Assembly: GCA_022566735.1 (NCBI GenBank) | Contig: JADFIG010000002.1 | Span: 62,001-126,000 of the forward strand | DNA length: 64,000 nucleotides | Direction: 5' to 3' | From: Pseudomonadota bacterium | GTDB lineage: Bacteria; Pseudomonadota; Gammaproteobacteria; Burkholderiales; Burkholderiaceae_C | Shown here: positions 44,383 to 52,818 of the stretch, one piece after another | How positions within the stretch are numbered: the stretch's first letter is position 1 | How the letters are laid out: the number at the start of each line of letters is the position of its first letter | Program-made: the position numbers and the translations under genes | The notes under the pieces: model-generated | Told to the model about the DNA's origin: nothing | Database searches by the model: none | The model's input: only the letters and a program-made list of their open reading frames with translations

Positions 44383-45270
44383 ATGCCTGCGTCTGCCGCC
44401 CCCACGCCACCCACCGACCAAGAAGTCCTGCTGGACGCCCTGCGCGGCGTCATGGCCCCTTTGGCGCGTCTGGCGGTGGACCGCGGCCTGACCTTCGCCA
44501 GCGCCGAGGAGGCCCTCAAGCAGGCCTTCGTGCATGCCGCCCGCGACGAGCAACTCGCCCTGGGCCTGGCCCCCAACCGCCTGGTCAGCCGCATCAGCAC
44601 GGCCACCGGCATCAACCGCCGCGAGGTCACGCGCCTCGTGCAGTCCGCCGGCAGCGCCCCGCCGGTGCCCGAGGCCTCGCTGGCCTCGCAACTCTTCACC
44701 CGCTGGCTGTCCGACCGCAGCCTGCGCGTGCGTGGCAAGCCCAGGCCGCTGCCGCGCCAGGGCGATGCGCCCAGCTTCGAGGCACTGGCCCGCTCCGTCA
44801 CGCAGGACGTGCACCCGCGCAGCCTGCTCGATGAGCTCTGCCGGCTGCAGTTGGCCCGCTGGGACACCGACGCCGACACCGTCACCCTGATCCAGGACGG
44901 CTTCACGCCGCGCGGCGACTGGCAGCGCCTGCTGGGCTTCCTGGGCAACAACGTGGGCGACCACCTGCAGGCCGCCGTGCAGAACGTGCTGGCCGACGAG
45001 CCCGTGCATTTCGAGCAGGCTGTGTTCGCCGATGGCCTGTCGGCCGAATCCGTCGAGATGCTGCGGGCGCTGGCCCGCCGGCACTGGAAGACGCTGTTGA
45101 GCGAGGCCGTGCCCTTGCTGGAGAACCGCATCGAGGAAGATGCGCTGTCCGGCGGCACGGCCCACCGGCGCGTGCGCCTCGGCCTGTTCACTTACCACGA
45201 AGACACCGCTGCGCCGCCAGCGGCCGATGCCGAAGGGGCCACAGCCGCCCCCAAGCCGAAGGACTCCTGA
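44383..45270 (+). CDS. DUF6502 family protein
   Basis: Protein of 295 residues, cytoplasmic, mostly helical. The N-terminal half contains a degenerate winged-helix-like region (ATGINRREVTRLVQ), and the C-terminal half a FGNNVGDHLxAAVxNV-like segment. The overall pattern fits DUF6502. Function unknown; a DNA-binding role is possible from the HTH-like part. Its stop overlaps the start of the next gene (TGATG), so expression is coupled to a DUF5666 lipoprotein. Confidence 0.8.
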   Translation: MPASAAPTPPTDQEVLLDALRGVMAPLARLAVDRGLTFASAEEALKQAFVHAARDEQLALGLAPNRLVSRISTATGINRREVTRLVQSAGSAPPVPEASLASQLFTRWLSDRSLRVRGKPRPLPRQGDAPSFEALARSVTQDVHPRSLLDELCRLQLARWDTDADTVTLIQDGFTPRGDWQRLLGFLGNNVGDHLQAAVQNVLADEPVHFEQAVFADGLSAESVEMLRALARRHWKTLLSEAVPLLENRIEEDALSGGTAHRRVRLGLFTYHEDTAAPPAADAEGATAAPKPKDS

Positions 45271-46475
45271 TGTTGCACAGACACCTGACACAGGCGCGCG
45301 GCGGCTTGCTGGCCGCCATGCTCCTGGCCCTGTTGCTGCAAGCCTGCGGTGGTGGCACGCAGACCGCGTCCAACAACAGCGGCGTGGGCAGCGGCGGCAC
45401 CGGTTCCTACACCAACGGGGCCATCTCCGGCCTGGGCTCCATCATCGTCAATGGCGTGCGCTATGACGTCGACACCGCCAGCGTGCTCAGCGAGGACAAG
45501 GCCTCGCCCCTGGCCGCCGACCTGCAGATCGGCATGGTGGTGGAGGTCGATGGCGGTGCGGTCACCCCCGGCACGGGCGGCGCCAAGGACACGGCCAGGG
45601 CGACGCGGGTGAGGTATGCGAGCGAGTTGGTGGGGGTGGTGGTCAATCCTGTGGGAGGCGCGTCGACCACCGAGTTCACCGTCATGGGGCAGCGCGTGGT
45701 CATCAATGCCCGCACCGTCCCGCTGGAGGCGCCCTTGCAGGCCGGGGATGAGGTGGTTGTGCATGGCCTGCCCATCGCCGTGGGCCAGTTTGCGGCCACG
45801 CGCATCGAGGTCCTGTCCTCTCAGCCGGATGCCTACAAGATCTCAGGGGTGGTGGTGGCCCCTGTCGACCGCGCTACGTCCACCATCCGCATCGGTGCCG
45901 GCCCACAGGTGGTGACCTTCTCGGGCCCCTTGCCGTCGGGGGTCGTCGAAGGAGGTTACGTGCGTGTCCGCGTCATCCGTGCGACGCCGCCGACCAGCAG
46001 CTGGACGGCGCTGTCCGGTGGCGTCGGGGTGCGCACCCAGCTGGTCAGCGAGGAGCGTCGCGGGCGCCTGGAGGGCGTGATCCAGGGCTTCGACGGCAGC
46101 TTGTCGGGCACCATCAATGGCACGACCGTGAACTTCGCCGCGGTGCGGTCGATGCTGCGCGCGTCGCCCAACGGGCAGCGTGTGGAGGTCGAGGGCCTGT
46201 ACCGCAGTGGGGTGTTGGTGGCCAGCCGGGTCGAAGTGGACGACGACAGCCGGCCTGGCGAGAACGAGCTGCATGGCCGCATCGTTCTGCCCATCTCAGC
46301 GACGACCTTTGTGTTGCGTCACGATCGCGACTACACCGTGGATTACAGCTCGGCGGTGGTCGAGCCCGGCCTGGTGTTGGGCAACACCGTGTGCGTTGAA
46401 GTCAAGGGCACACTGCTCAACGCCAGCAGCCTGCAGGCCACCGACGTCAAGCGCGAGTCGGACTGCCGGCCCTGA
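45270..46475 (+). CDS. DUF5666 lipoprotein
   Basis: Protein of 401 residues with a lipoprotein signal (LLLQAC, lipid Cys at about 26) and a Gly/Ser-rich spacer. The remainder consists of repeated small beta-barrel (OB-like) DUF5666 units, visible as recurrent patterns of I-x-G-x(1,2)-G-x-I-x-V-N-G (for example GAISGLGSIIVNGVRYDV near residue 50), about four to five units. Probably anchored in the outer membrane facing the periplasm. Role unknown; the coupled DUF6502 gene is a recurrent partner in Burkholderiales to my knowledge. Confidence 0.85.
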   Translation: MLHRHLTQARGGLLAAMLLALLLQACGGGTQTASNNSGVGSGGTGSYTNGAISGLGSIIVNGVRYDVDTASVLSEDKASPLAADLQIGMVVEVDGGAVTPGTGGAKDTARATRVRYASELVGVVVNPVGGASTTEFTVMGQRVVINARTVPLEAPLQAGDEVVVHGLPIAVGQFAATRIEVLSSQPDAYKISGVVVAPVDRATSTIRIGAGPQVVTFSGPLPSGVVEGGYVRVRVIRATPPTSSWTALSGGVGVRTQLVSEERRGRLEGVIQGFDGSLSGTINGTTVNFAAVRSMLRASPNGQRVEVEGLYRSGVLVASRVEVDDDSRPGENELHGRIVLPISATTFVLRHDRDYTVDYSSAVVEPGLVLGNTVCVEVKGTLLNASSLQATDVKRESDCRP

Positions 46476-46505
46476 GCGCCTTCGCCCCGGTCGCCGGGCT
46501 GGGGC

Positions 46506-47240
46506 TCAAGGCCCCTGGAAGCCGCCCTGCCGGAAGGTCAACACCAGCGTGTCGCGCCAGCCGTGCTCGCCCAGGGGCTGGATGGGCGTCGATTCATGGA
46601 TGACGCGCTCGTCGTCCAGCAGCAGCACGCTCCAGGGCTCGCTCAGCGTGAAGCGCACGCCTTGCGGCCCCTGGGCCTCGAAGACGCGGGTTTCGCCGCC
46701 CTTGATGCCGTGGCGCTCCAGCATGATCACGGCGACGAAGTCGACGCCATCGCGGTGCGCGCCTTCCGGGGTCGGCCGACCGATGCCGCCGGCGGTGTCG
46801 ACGCGGAACTGGTGGGCCTCGATGAACCAGGCCGGCACGGGTTTGATGCCGGCGAGCAAGGCGCCCAGGCGCTGCAGCAGCGCCTGCCACATCGGGTGCT
46901 GGCAGACGGCGGGCAACACAGGCTCGAACCAGCGCTCGAAGCCGCCGTGCAGGGCGTTGTAGGTGACGGGTTGCCAGTGCGCGCGGTGCGGCGTCTGCGT
47001 CAGCGTGCCGCGGGCGTTGTCGAGCACGAAGCAGCTGTGGCGGCGGAAGCGGTAGCGACCGCCATCGCGCAAGTGGGTGTCGGGCGGCAGGTCGGACCAG
47101 CTGGCGTGGACGGTGTCGGCATCGGACGGGCTGGCCGGCAGGCAGCCCAGCAGCATGTCGCGGGGCATCAGGGCCCAGCCGTCGCGGCGCAGCGCGGTGC
47201 TGACGTCGTCCAGCCGGGCGGGAGGGGGCAGGGAACGCAT
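46506..47240 (-). CDS. 2OG-Fe(II) dioxygenase family protein
   Basis: Protein of 244 residues with the metal triad of the 2OG-Fe_Oxy_2 family: HRDGVD (His-x-Asp) in the middle and a distal His in ERVIHESTPI, plus a C-terminal Arg (GWRDTLVLTF) likely to bind 2-oxoglutarate. Relatives in this family hydroxylate free amino acids such as isoleucine; the substrate here is unknown. ATG 47240 chosen as the family-like start. Convergent with the DUF5666 gene 30 bp away. Confidence 0.87.
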   Translation of the reverse strand: MRSLPPPARLDDVSTALRRDGWALMPRDMLLGCLPASPSDADTVHASWSDLPPDTHLRDGGRYRFRRHSCFVLDNARGTLTQTPHRAHWQPVTYNALHGGFERWFEPVLPAVCQHPMWQALLQRLGALLAGIKPVPAWFIEAHQFRVDTAGGIGRPTPEGAHRDGVDFVAVIMLERHGIKGGETRVFEAQGPQGVRFTLSEPWSVLLLDDERVIHESTPIQPLGEHGWRDTLVLTFRQGGFQGP

Positions 47241-47320
47241 GACAGCATCATGACATGAAGGCCCTGCCCACGGCCTGAGCCAGGGCAAGGTGTGCCGGCC
47301 CGGACCGTGGCACGGCGTGC

Positions 47321-47557
47321 TCAGCCCAGCGCGCTGAGGTCGGCGCCGTGGTTGATGTGGAAGGGCAGGCCGCCGAGCACCAGCGCGGGCACGGACTTCA
47401 CGCCAGCCGCGCGGGCCTGCGTGAGTTGCTCGCGCTGTTCGCCCAGGTGGACGATGCGCACGTCGTAGCGCTGCGGGTCGAGCGCGGCGGCGACTTGCCG
47501 TTCGGCCTCGACGCACACGGGGCAGCCTGCGTGATAGAAGGTCGCGGTCTCTTTCAT
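47321..47557 (-). CDS. Small glutaredoxin/thioredoxin-like protein
   Basis: Protein of 78 residues with a CPVC redox motif in FYHAGCPVCVEAE and a cis-Pro in VKSVPALVLGG, the minimal thioredoxin fold. No signal peptide, so cytosolic. It resembles NrdH/glutaredoxin-like small proteins, but the partner is not known. It has its own promoter with a palindrome in the spacer (47622-47650), suggesting inducible expression, perhaps by oxidants. Confidence 0.85.
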   Translation of the reverse strand: MKETATFYHAGCPVCVEAERQVAAALDPQRYDVRIVHLGEQREQLTQARAAGVKSVPALVLGGLPFHINHGADLSALG

Positions 47558-47621
47558 GGGGTCCTCTCTTGTCGGATGACGGTGGTGTGGCGCAAGCCCG
47601 GGGATCGGCCTTGCTGTCATT

Positions 47622-47650
47622 AATGTAGGAATCCTAACCAATTGAGGCAA
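47622..47650 (-). promoter_or_regulatory. Promoter with spacer palindrome for the glutaredoxin-like gene
   Basis: On the minus strand TTGCCT (47645-47650), 17 bp, TACATT (47622-47627). The spacer and the start of the -10 box contain TAGGATTCCTA (47626-47636), a palindrome around one central base. A repressor bound there would block the promoter. Confidence 0.5.
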
Positions 47651-47725
47651 GTGAGGGCGTCGCGAATCCCCGCGGTCTGCGGGGCCTTTGTGCGGTGTCA
47701 GGGGGTGTGCGCCAAGGACCGGGCG

Positions 47726-48460
47726 TCAGGCCAGGCCGTCCAGCCACTCGCCGAACATGCGCGCGGCGGCGGCCTCCAGCGCTGGGGCGTGGGTGCGGGC
47801 CTCGGCGCGCAGGGCGGGCACGTCCAGGCCGGCCGAGGTCAGCTCGCAGGCGTGGCCGATGAGCCAGCGCTCGAAGTCGCGCAGCCGTGCTTCGGGGTGG
47901 CATTGCAGGGCCAGGGCGTGGGCGCCCACGGCGAAGGCCTGGTGGGGGTAGGCCGCGCTGGCAGCCAGGTGGACACAGCCGTCCGGCAGATCGAAGGTGT
48001 CGCCATGCCAGTGCAGCACGGCGGTGCCGGCCAGGTGGCGCAGGCAGGAGGCCTGGCCTGCCGGCGTGAGGCTCAGCGGCGACCAGCCGATCTCCTTGCG
48101 CCCGCCCGGGTAGACGCGCGCGCCCAGCGCCGCGGCCATCAGCTGCGCGCCCAGGCAGATGCCCAGGGTCGGGCGCTGGGCGGTCAGCCGCGTGCGCAGC
48201 AGCGCGATCTCCTCGCCGAGGAAGGGGTAGGTCTCGGTCTCGTAGACGCCGATGGGTCCGCCCAGCACGATCAGCAGATCGGCCTCGGTGACCTGTTGGG
48301 CCGCAGCGAGGTCGTCCACCCCGGCTTGCAGGCAGGACCAGGTCCAGCCCCGCGCCTGCAGCACCCCCGCCAAGCTGCCGAGGTCTTCGAAAGCCAGGTG
48401 CTGGACAACGACGGCGTGGCGCGCGGCGGGTGGGGAGGGCGTCGTGGGAGGCGTGGGCAT
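47726..48460 (-). CDS. Class I glutamine amidotransferase-like protein
   Basis: Protein of 244 residues with the triad of class I amidotransferases: nucleophile in LGICLGAQLMA (Cys), His-x-Glu in LQCHPEARL, and LGGPIGVYE upstream. It resembles GuaA-like stand-alone GATases (YfeJ type), which act on unknown acceptors. ATG 48460 preferred over an upstream TTG. It is 25 nt downstream of the MarR gene on the same strand, probably one transcript under MarR control. Confidence 0.88.
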   Translation of the reverse strand: MPTPPTTPSPPAARHAVVVQHLAFEDLGSLAGVLQARGWTWSCLQAGVDDLAAAQQVTEADLLIVLGGPIGVYETETYPFLGEEIALLRTRLTAQRPTLGICLGAQLMAAALGARVYPGGRKEIGWSPLSLTPAGQASCLRHLAGTAVLHWHGDTFDLPDGCVHLAASAAYPHQAFAVGAHALALQCHPEARLRDFERWLIGHACELTSAGLDVPALRAEARTHAPALEAAAARMFGEWLDGLA

Positions 48461-48485
48461 GGGCGGCTCTCGCAAGGGGTGGGGG

Positions 48486-49166
48486 TCAGTCCGCCGCGTC
48501 CCGCGGGCTGTGTTCGGGGCAGTCCAGCCGCAGCCAGGCCACGGGCAGGGGCGCGTCGACCAGGGTGCAGTGGTGCGGTCCGGCGCCCGTGCTGGCGCGG
48601 AAGTGCCGGCAACTGGGGCAGCTGCGCAGGGCGGGGAAATGTGCGCTGTGCTGCAGTTGCGCGATGAGTTGCAGCAACTGCGCGAACAGCGCGGCCTGGT
48701 CGGCCTCGGGGAGGGCGGCGACGGCGTCCTGGCCGAAGGACAGGGCCTGGGTGAGTTTGCGCTGCACCTTGCGGCCCGCAGGCGTCAGGCGCAGCGCCAC
48801 GGCGCGGCCATCGTCGGCGGCCTTGACCTTGGCGACCAGGCCTTTGCCCACCAGGGACGTGACCGAATCGCTGGCGCTCGCGGGGCTCACCGACAACTGG
48901 GTGGCCAGCCAGGACAGGCGCACGCCTTCGGGGCGGGCGGCCAGCAAGTCAAGGATGTCGGCCTGCACCGGTGGCAGGTGCTCGCTTGCTGCGGCCTGCC
49001 AGACACCGGCCCGCATGACCGCGCCGATGCGTGTGATGGCGTCGATGACGCGGGCGCTGACGGGCGGGGTGTCCTGCCAGGGGGGCGGCGGGGTGGCATG
49101 GCCGGACGGTGCGGGCGCAGCGCCTTGCGTGGTGCGCTGGGCCGACGGGGGTTTGGCGGGCGGCAT
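48486..49166 (-). CDS. MarR-family regulator with Cys-rich C-terminal tail
   Basis: Protein of 226 residues. The winged helix (about 60-135: LPPVQADILDLLAARPEGVR, QLSVSPASASDSVTSLVGKGL, DGRAVALRLTPAG) is standard MarR. The last ~50 residues carry C-x2-C-x13-C-x15-C with HH before the third and PEH after the fourth cysteine, an array suited to a metal or Fe-S cluster. ATG 49166 used; a TTG at 49178 is possible. A perfect inverted repeat just upstream indicates autoregulation. Confidence 0.87.
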   Translation of the reverse strand: MPPAKPPSAQRTTQGAAPAPSGHATPPPPWQDTPPVSARVIDAITRIGAVMRAGVWQAAASEHLPPVQADILDLLAARPEGVRLSWLATQLSVSPASASDSVTSLVGKGLVAKVKAADDGRAVALRLTPAGRKVQRKLTQALSFGQDAVAALPEADQAALFAQLLQLIAQLQHSAHFPALRSCPSCRHFRASTGAGPHHCTLVDAPLPVAWLRLDCPEHSPRDAAD

Positions 49167-49177
49167 GCAAACGGTCA

Positions 49178-49198
49178 ATGATCAGGAGACCTGATCAT
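49178..49198. promoter_or_regulatory. Perfect inverted repeat, MarR operator candidate
   Basis: ATGATCAGG (49178-49186), three-base spacer AGA, CCTGATCAT (49190-49198). It lies 12 bp before the MarR start codon and 27 bp after the glycine-zipper gene stop. Size and symmetry suit a MarR dimer. Confidence 0.7.
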
Positions 49199-49224
49199 AG
49201 GCCGCGATGCCAGCCCTGCCAAGC

Positions 49225-49749
49225 TCAGGGGGCCAGCGTGACCTTCTTGCCGTTGACCTGCACGCGGGCGCCCACGGCGTAGCGCTGGCCCAGGCTGTAC
49301 TCGTGGACGCTGCCGTCGTCGAGCTTGACGGTGGTCTTGAACAGCGTGGTCTTCTTGACGTTCTTCTCGACCTCGTTGCCGGCGTAGCCGCCTGCGACGG
49401 CACCGCCCACGGTGGCGATGGTGTTGCCCGAGCCGCGGCCGATCTGGTTGCCCAGCAGGCCACCGACCACGGCACCCGCCACCACGCCCACGCCGGAGCC
49501 CTGGCCCTTGACCTGCACTTCACGCACATCGGTCACGGTGCCCTTGCGCGGGGCGGCGGTGCTGGCGGAGGCCGGCTGGGAAGTCGCCTGGGGGGTGGCC
49601 TTGGTGGCGGCCAGGGCCGGGCTGGTCGCACCCAGCGACACCACGCTGGCGGAGGTGGCGACGGCCAGGGCGATCAGGGTGGCGGGCACACGCGAGGCGT
49701 TGCGCGACGCGGTGTGGGTCGAAGTGGCAGACAGGGGGGTGGACGGCAT
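49225..49749 (-). CDS. Glycine-zipper 2TM envelope protein
   Basis: Protein of 174 residues with a signal peptide (hydrophobic ~28-48, ending ALA), then a Glycine-zipper 2TM domain at about 92-130 (VVAGAVVGGLLGNQIGRG, GGAVAGGYAGNEVE) and a short C-terminal beta-rich part (YAVGARVQVNGKKVTL). This is the SlyB/17-kDa antigen type, an outer-envelope protein family. No lipobox cysteine is present. AGGAG precedes ATG 49749. Probably supports envelope integrity. Confidence 0.87.
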   Translation of the reverse strand: MPSTPLSATSTHTASRNASRVPATLIALAVATSASVVSLGATSPALAATKATPQATSQPASASTAAPRKGTVTDVREVQVKGQGSGVGVVAGAVVGGLLGNQIGRGSGNTIATVGGAVAGGYAGNEVEKNVKKTTLFKTTVKLDDGSVHEYSLGQRYAVGARVQVNGKKVTLAP

Positions 49750-49854
49750 GTGGAACTCCTCAGCGTGCATGGCACTTCATTGAACGCGCCAGTGTGCCGC
49801 CGGGCCGACCCCGGCTTGTGACAGAGTGTGTGCGAACCGGGCCGCCAGATCAAC

Positions 49855-50277
49855 TCAGGCCGCCATCACCGGGCGGGGGCGGCCATCGCGGTCGATGGCG
49901 ACGTAGGTCACGCGGGCCTCGGTCACCTTCACCAGGATGGGCGTGGCGGGGTTGCGCTCCGCCCAGACCTCGACCACCACGCTGATGGAGGTGTTGCCGA
50001 CGCGCTCGACGCGGGCGTAGAAGGACAGCAGGTCGCCGATGGAGACCGCATTCTTGAAGGTGAACTCGTTGACGGCCACCGTGGTGACGCGGCCGTGCGA
50101 GACGCGCCCGGGCAGCACGCAGCCCGCCAGATCGACCTGGGACATGATCCAGCCCCCGAAGATGTCGCCGTTGCCGTTGGCGTCCTTGGGCATGGGCATG
50201 ACGCGCATGACCAGTTCCATGTCGGCGTGCAGGTCGGGCGGGGTCAGCAGGGTGTGGGGGGTGGGGGAGACGGGCAT
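49855..50277 (-). CDS. Acyl-CoA thioesterase, hotdog fold (YciA-like)
   Basis: Protein of 140 residues with the hotdog thioesterase motif GNGDIFGGWIMSQVDLAG, catalytic Asp included, and VNEFTFKNAVSIGDLLSFYARVERVG. YciA-type enzymes hydrolyse a wide range of acyl-CoAs and are often hexameric. ATG 50277 is chosen; an in-frame TTG lies at 50295. Divergent from the ABC exporter over 58 bp. Confidence 0.9.
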   Translation of the reverse strand: MPVSPTPHTLLTPPDLHADMELVMRVMPMPKDANGNGDIFGGWIMSQVDLAGCVLPGRVSHGRVTTVAVNEFTFKNAVSIGDLLSFYARVERVGNTSISVVVEVWAERNPATPILVKVTEARVTYVAIDRDGRPRPVMAA

Positions 50278-50335
50278 GGTCAAAGCGGTCGACAATCGAC
50301 GGGTACGACAAAGATCTGTCCGCCATTGTTCCAGA

Positions 50336-52276
50336 ATGCGATCGCACGCACACCGACACGCCTCCGCACCCCCCCCTGGCCCTGACGCATCGGCGGGTGC
50401 GCCCCCGGGCGCCGCTGGGGCGAGGCCCCGCCGTGACCGTGAGACCCTCTCGCGGCTGTGGCCTTACCTGTGGGCCTACAAGTGGCGCGTGGTGGCCGCC
50501 CTGAGCTTCATGGTCGGCGCCAAGCTGGCCAACGTCGGCGTGCCCCTGCTGCTGAAGAACCTGGTGGACCGCCTGGCCCCCACGGCCGGCAGCGCCCAGG
50601 CCCTGCTGGTGGTGCCGGTGGGGCTGCTGGTGGCCTACGGCCTGCTGCGCCTGTCCACCTCGGTGTTCACCGAACTGCGCGAGCTGGTCTTCGCCAAGGC
50701 CACCGAGGGCGCGGCGCGCAGCATCTCGCTGCAGGTGTTCTCGCACCTGCATGCGCTGAGCCTGCGCTTCCACCTGGAGCGCCAGACCGGCGGCATGACG
50801 CGCGACATCGAGCGCGGCACCCGCGCCGTGCACTCGCTGATCTCGTACTCGCTCTACAGCATCGTGCCCACGCTCATCGAGGTCACGCTGGTGCTGTCGC
50901 TGCTGGCCGTCAAGTTCGACATGGTGTTCGCCTGGATCACGCTGTCTGCGCTGGTCGTCTACATCGCCTTCACGGTCTCGGTCACGCACTGGCGCACGCG
51001 CTTTCGCCGCGAGATGAACGAGCTCGACTCGAAAGCCCACAGCCGCGCCATCGACTCGCTGCTGAACTACGAAACCGTCAAGTACTTCAACAACGAGGCC
51101 TTCGAGGCCCACCGCTACGACGAGGCCCTGGAGCGCCTGCGCCGCGCCGGCGTGAAGTCGCAGCAGACGCTGTCGCTGCTCAACGCGGGCCAGCAGACCA
51201 TCATCGCCATCGGCCTGATCGCCATGCTGTGGCGGGCCACGCAAGGGGTGGTGGCCGGGCGCATGAGCGTGGGCGACCTGGTCATGGTCAACGCCTTCAT
51301 GATCCAGCTCTACATCCCGCTGAACTTCCTGGGCGTCATCTACCGCGAGATCAAGCAGTCCCTGACCGACCTGGACAAGATGTTCACGCTGATGCAGCGC
51401 GAGCGCGAGGTGGCCGATGCGCCCGACGCGCGACCGCTGCTGCTCAAGGACCAGGGGGCTCCTGCCGTGCGCTTCGACCACGTGCAGTTCGCCTACGACC
51501 CGGCGCGGCCCATCCTGCACGACGTGAGCTTCGAGATCCCGGCCGGACAGACGGTGGCCGTGGTGGGGCCCTCGGGCTCGGGCAAGAGCACGCTGGCGCG
51601 CCTGCTCTACCGCTTCTACGACGTGCAGCAGGGCCGCATCACGGTGCATGGCCACGACATCCGCAGCCTGACGCAGGACAGCCTGCGCCGCGCCATCGGC
51701 ATCGTGCCGCAGGACACCGTGCTGTTCAACGACACCGTGGCCTACAACATCGCCTACGGGCGGCCCGAGGCCACGCGCGAGGAGGTCGAGCAGGCTGCGC
51801 GTGCGGCGCGCATCCACGACTTCATCGTGGCCACGCCGGGCGGCTACGACACCACGGTGGGCGAGCGCGGCCTGAAGCTCTCGGGCGGTGAAAAGCAGCG
51901 CGTGGCCATCGCCCGCACGCTGCTGAAGGATCCGCCCATCCTGGTGTTCGACGAGGCCACCTCGGCGCTCGACTCGGCCAACGAGCGCGCCATCCAGGCC
52001 GAGCTGGCCGCCGTGGCCCAGGGCAAGACGGTGCTGGTGATCGCGCACCGGCTGTCCACCATCGTCAACGCGCACGAGATTTTGGTGATGGAGCACGGCC
52101 GCATCATCGAACGCGGCACCCACCCCGTGCTGCTGGCCGCCAACGGGCGCTATGCGCAGATGTGGCGGCTGCAGCAGGCGGGGGCGCATGGGCAGGATCA
52201 GGCCGGCTCGCAGGAGCGGCCGCAAGGCGAGGCGCCTGGTTCGCCAGCGGATGAGGCTGGCGCGCAAAGCGTTTGA
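50336..52276 (+). CDS. Atm1-type ABC exporter (fused membrane and ATPase domains)
   Basis: Protein of 646 residues. Six TM helices (about 50-340) precede a nucleotide-binding domain with Walker A GPSGSGKST, signature LSGGEKQRVA, Walker B ILVFDEATSALD and H-loop IAHRLST. The helix-domain motif YFNNEAFEAHRYDEAL and the LSGGEKQR form point to the Atm1/HMT1 group, which export glutathione-linked metal or sulfur species. It works as a homodimer. The C-terminal ~30 residues run into a 21-nt repeat region and are probably disordered. Confidence 0.92.
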   Translation: MRSHAHRHASAPPPGPDASAGAPPGAAGARPRRDRETLSRLWPYLWAYKWRVVAALSFMVGAKLANVGVPLLLKNLVDRLAPTAGSAQALLVVPVGLLVAYGLLRLSTSVFTELRELVFAKATEGAARSISLQVFSHLHALSLRFHLERQTGGMTRDIERGTRAVHSLISYSLYSIVPTLIEVTLVLSLLAVKFDMVFAWITLSALVVYIAFTVSVTHWRTRFRREMNELDSKAHSRAIDSLLNYETVKYFNNEAFEAHRYDEALERLRRAGVKSQQTLSLLNAGQQTIIAIGLIAMLWRATQGVVAGRMSVGDLVMVNAFMIQLYIPLNFLGVIYREIKQSLTDLDKMFTLMQREREVADAPDARPLLLKDQGAPAVRFDHVQFAYDPARPILHDVSFEIPAGQTVAVVGPSGSGKSTLARLLYRFYDVQQGRITVHGHDIRSLTQDSLRRAIGIVPQDTVLFNDTVAYNIAYGRPEATREEVEQAARAARIHDFIVATPGGYDTTVGERGLKLSGGEKQRVAIARTLLKDPPILVFDEATSALDSANERAIQAELAAVAQGKTVLVIAHRLSTIVNAHEILVMEHGRIIERGTHPVLLAANGRYAQMWRLQQAGAHGQDQAGSQERPQGEAPGSPADEAGAQSV

Positions 52277-52770
52277 GCTTGCGCGCGAGGCCCAGGGGCT
52301 CGCAAGCCAGCTTCCGCGTGCGGGCAGCGAGCAAAGCACCGTTGCGCGCGGGCGGTCGTGAGCGGCGCATCGCCCGATTGGAGCGGGGCATCGCCTGTTT
52401 TGAGCGGGGCATCGCTCGTCCGGACCCGTGCTCCGGCTGAGTGAGCCTCGTGCGTCAGCCTTTGTGCGCGGGGCGCAAGGCTCGAAGCCGTGACTGTTCC
52501 GGGCTTGGCGTGCGGTGAGCGAGGCTTTGTGGGCGGTGCGCCGGTGGCGGCGGCTTGCGCGCGAGGCAAAACGGGCGGTGTGCCGCTGGGGATGGGCGGC
52601 GGGCCGGTGGGAATGGGCCGCCGCTCGGTGCGGTGACGCGGCACCTGGCTTGGCCAAAGCGACATGCGGGGCAGGTCATGCGGCGGGCCACAGGATTTTG
52701 CTGGTCGGCGGGGCTTGCCCGGACAACATCGAGGCCATGTATGCCCGTGGCGCTGTGATCTGTCGCTGAC
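52204..52770. repeat. Degenerate 21-nt periodic region without a recognisable gene
   Basis: From the 3' end of the ABC exporter gene to the next terminator the DNA shows a 21-nt period. Three tandem units at 52360-52380, 52381-52401 and 52402-52422 share a GAGCGG-[CG]-GCATCGC core. Further on, about six successive units from near 52572 begin with GCGG or a close variant every 21 nt. GCTTGCGCGCGAGGC occurs twice (near 52279 and 52551). Several frames on both strands are open and give heptapeptide-like patterns such as RRLAREA and RKAFELA, but no start, ribosome site or protein family is seen. I read it as decayed coding repeat or repeat-expanded spacer. Confidence 0.6.
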
Positions 52771-52778
52771 GAAAATCA

Positions 52779-52802
52779 CAGGGGCCGCTGAAGCGGCCCC
52801 TG
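52779..52802 (-). terminator. Terminator hairpin after the prohibitin-like gene
   Basis: CAGGGGCCGC (52779-52788) pairs with GCGGCCCCTG (52793-52802) around a four-base loop; on the minus strand the hairpin is followed by TGATTTTC. It lies 17 bp beyond the stop of the prohibitin-like gene. Confidence 0.75.
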
Positions 52803-52818
52803 TTGCGTTACGCCTCGC

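Noticed and set aside
52360-52422. Three 21-bp repeats considered as a CRISPR array
   Set aside because: The units are directly adjacent with no spacers and diverge at their ends, and no cas gene is near.
52198-52779. Possible Pro/Ala-rich protein of about 190 residues on the minus strand in the periodic region
   Set aside because: Several other frames on both strands are equally open, there is no ribosome site, and it runs into the ABC exporter gene.
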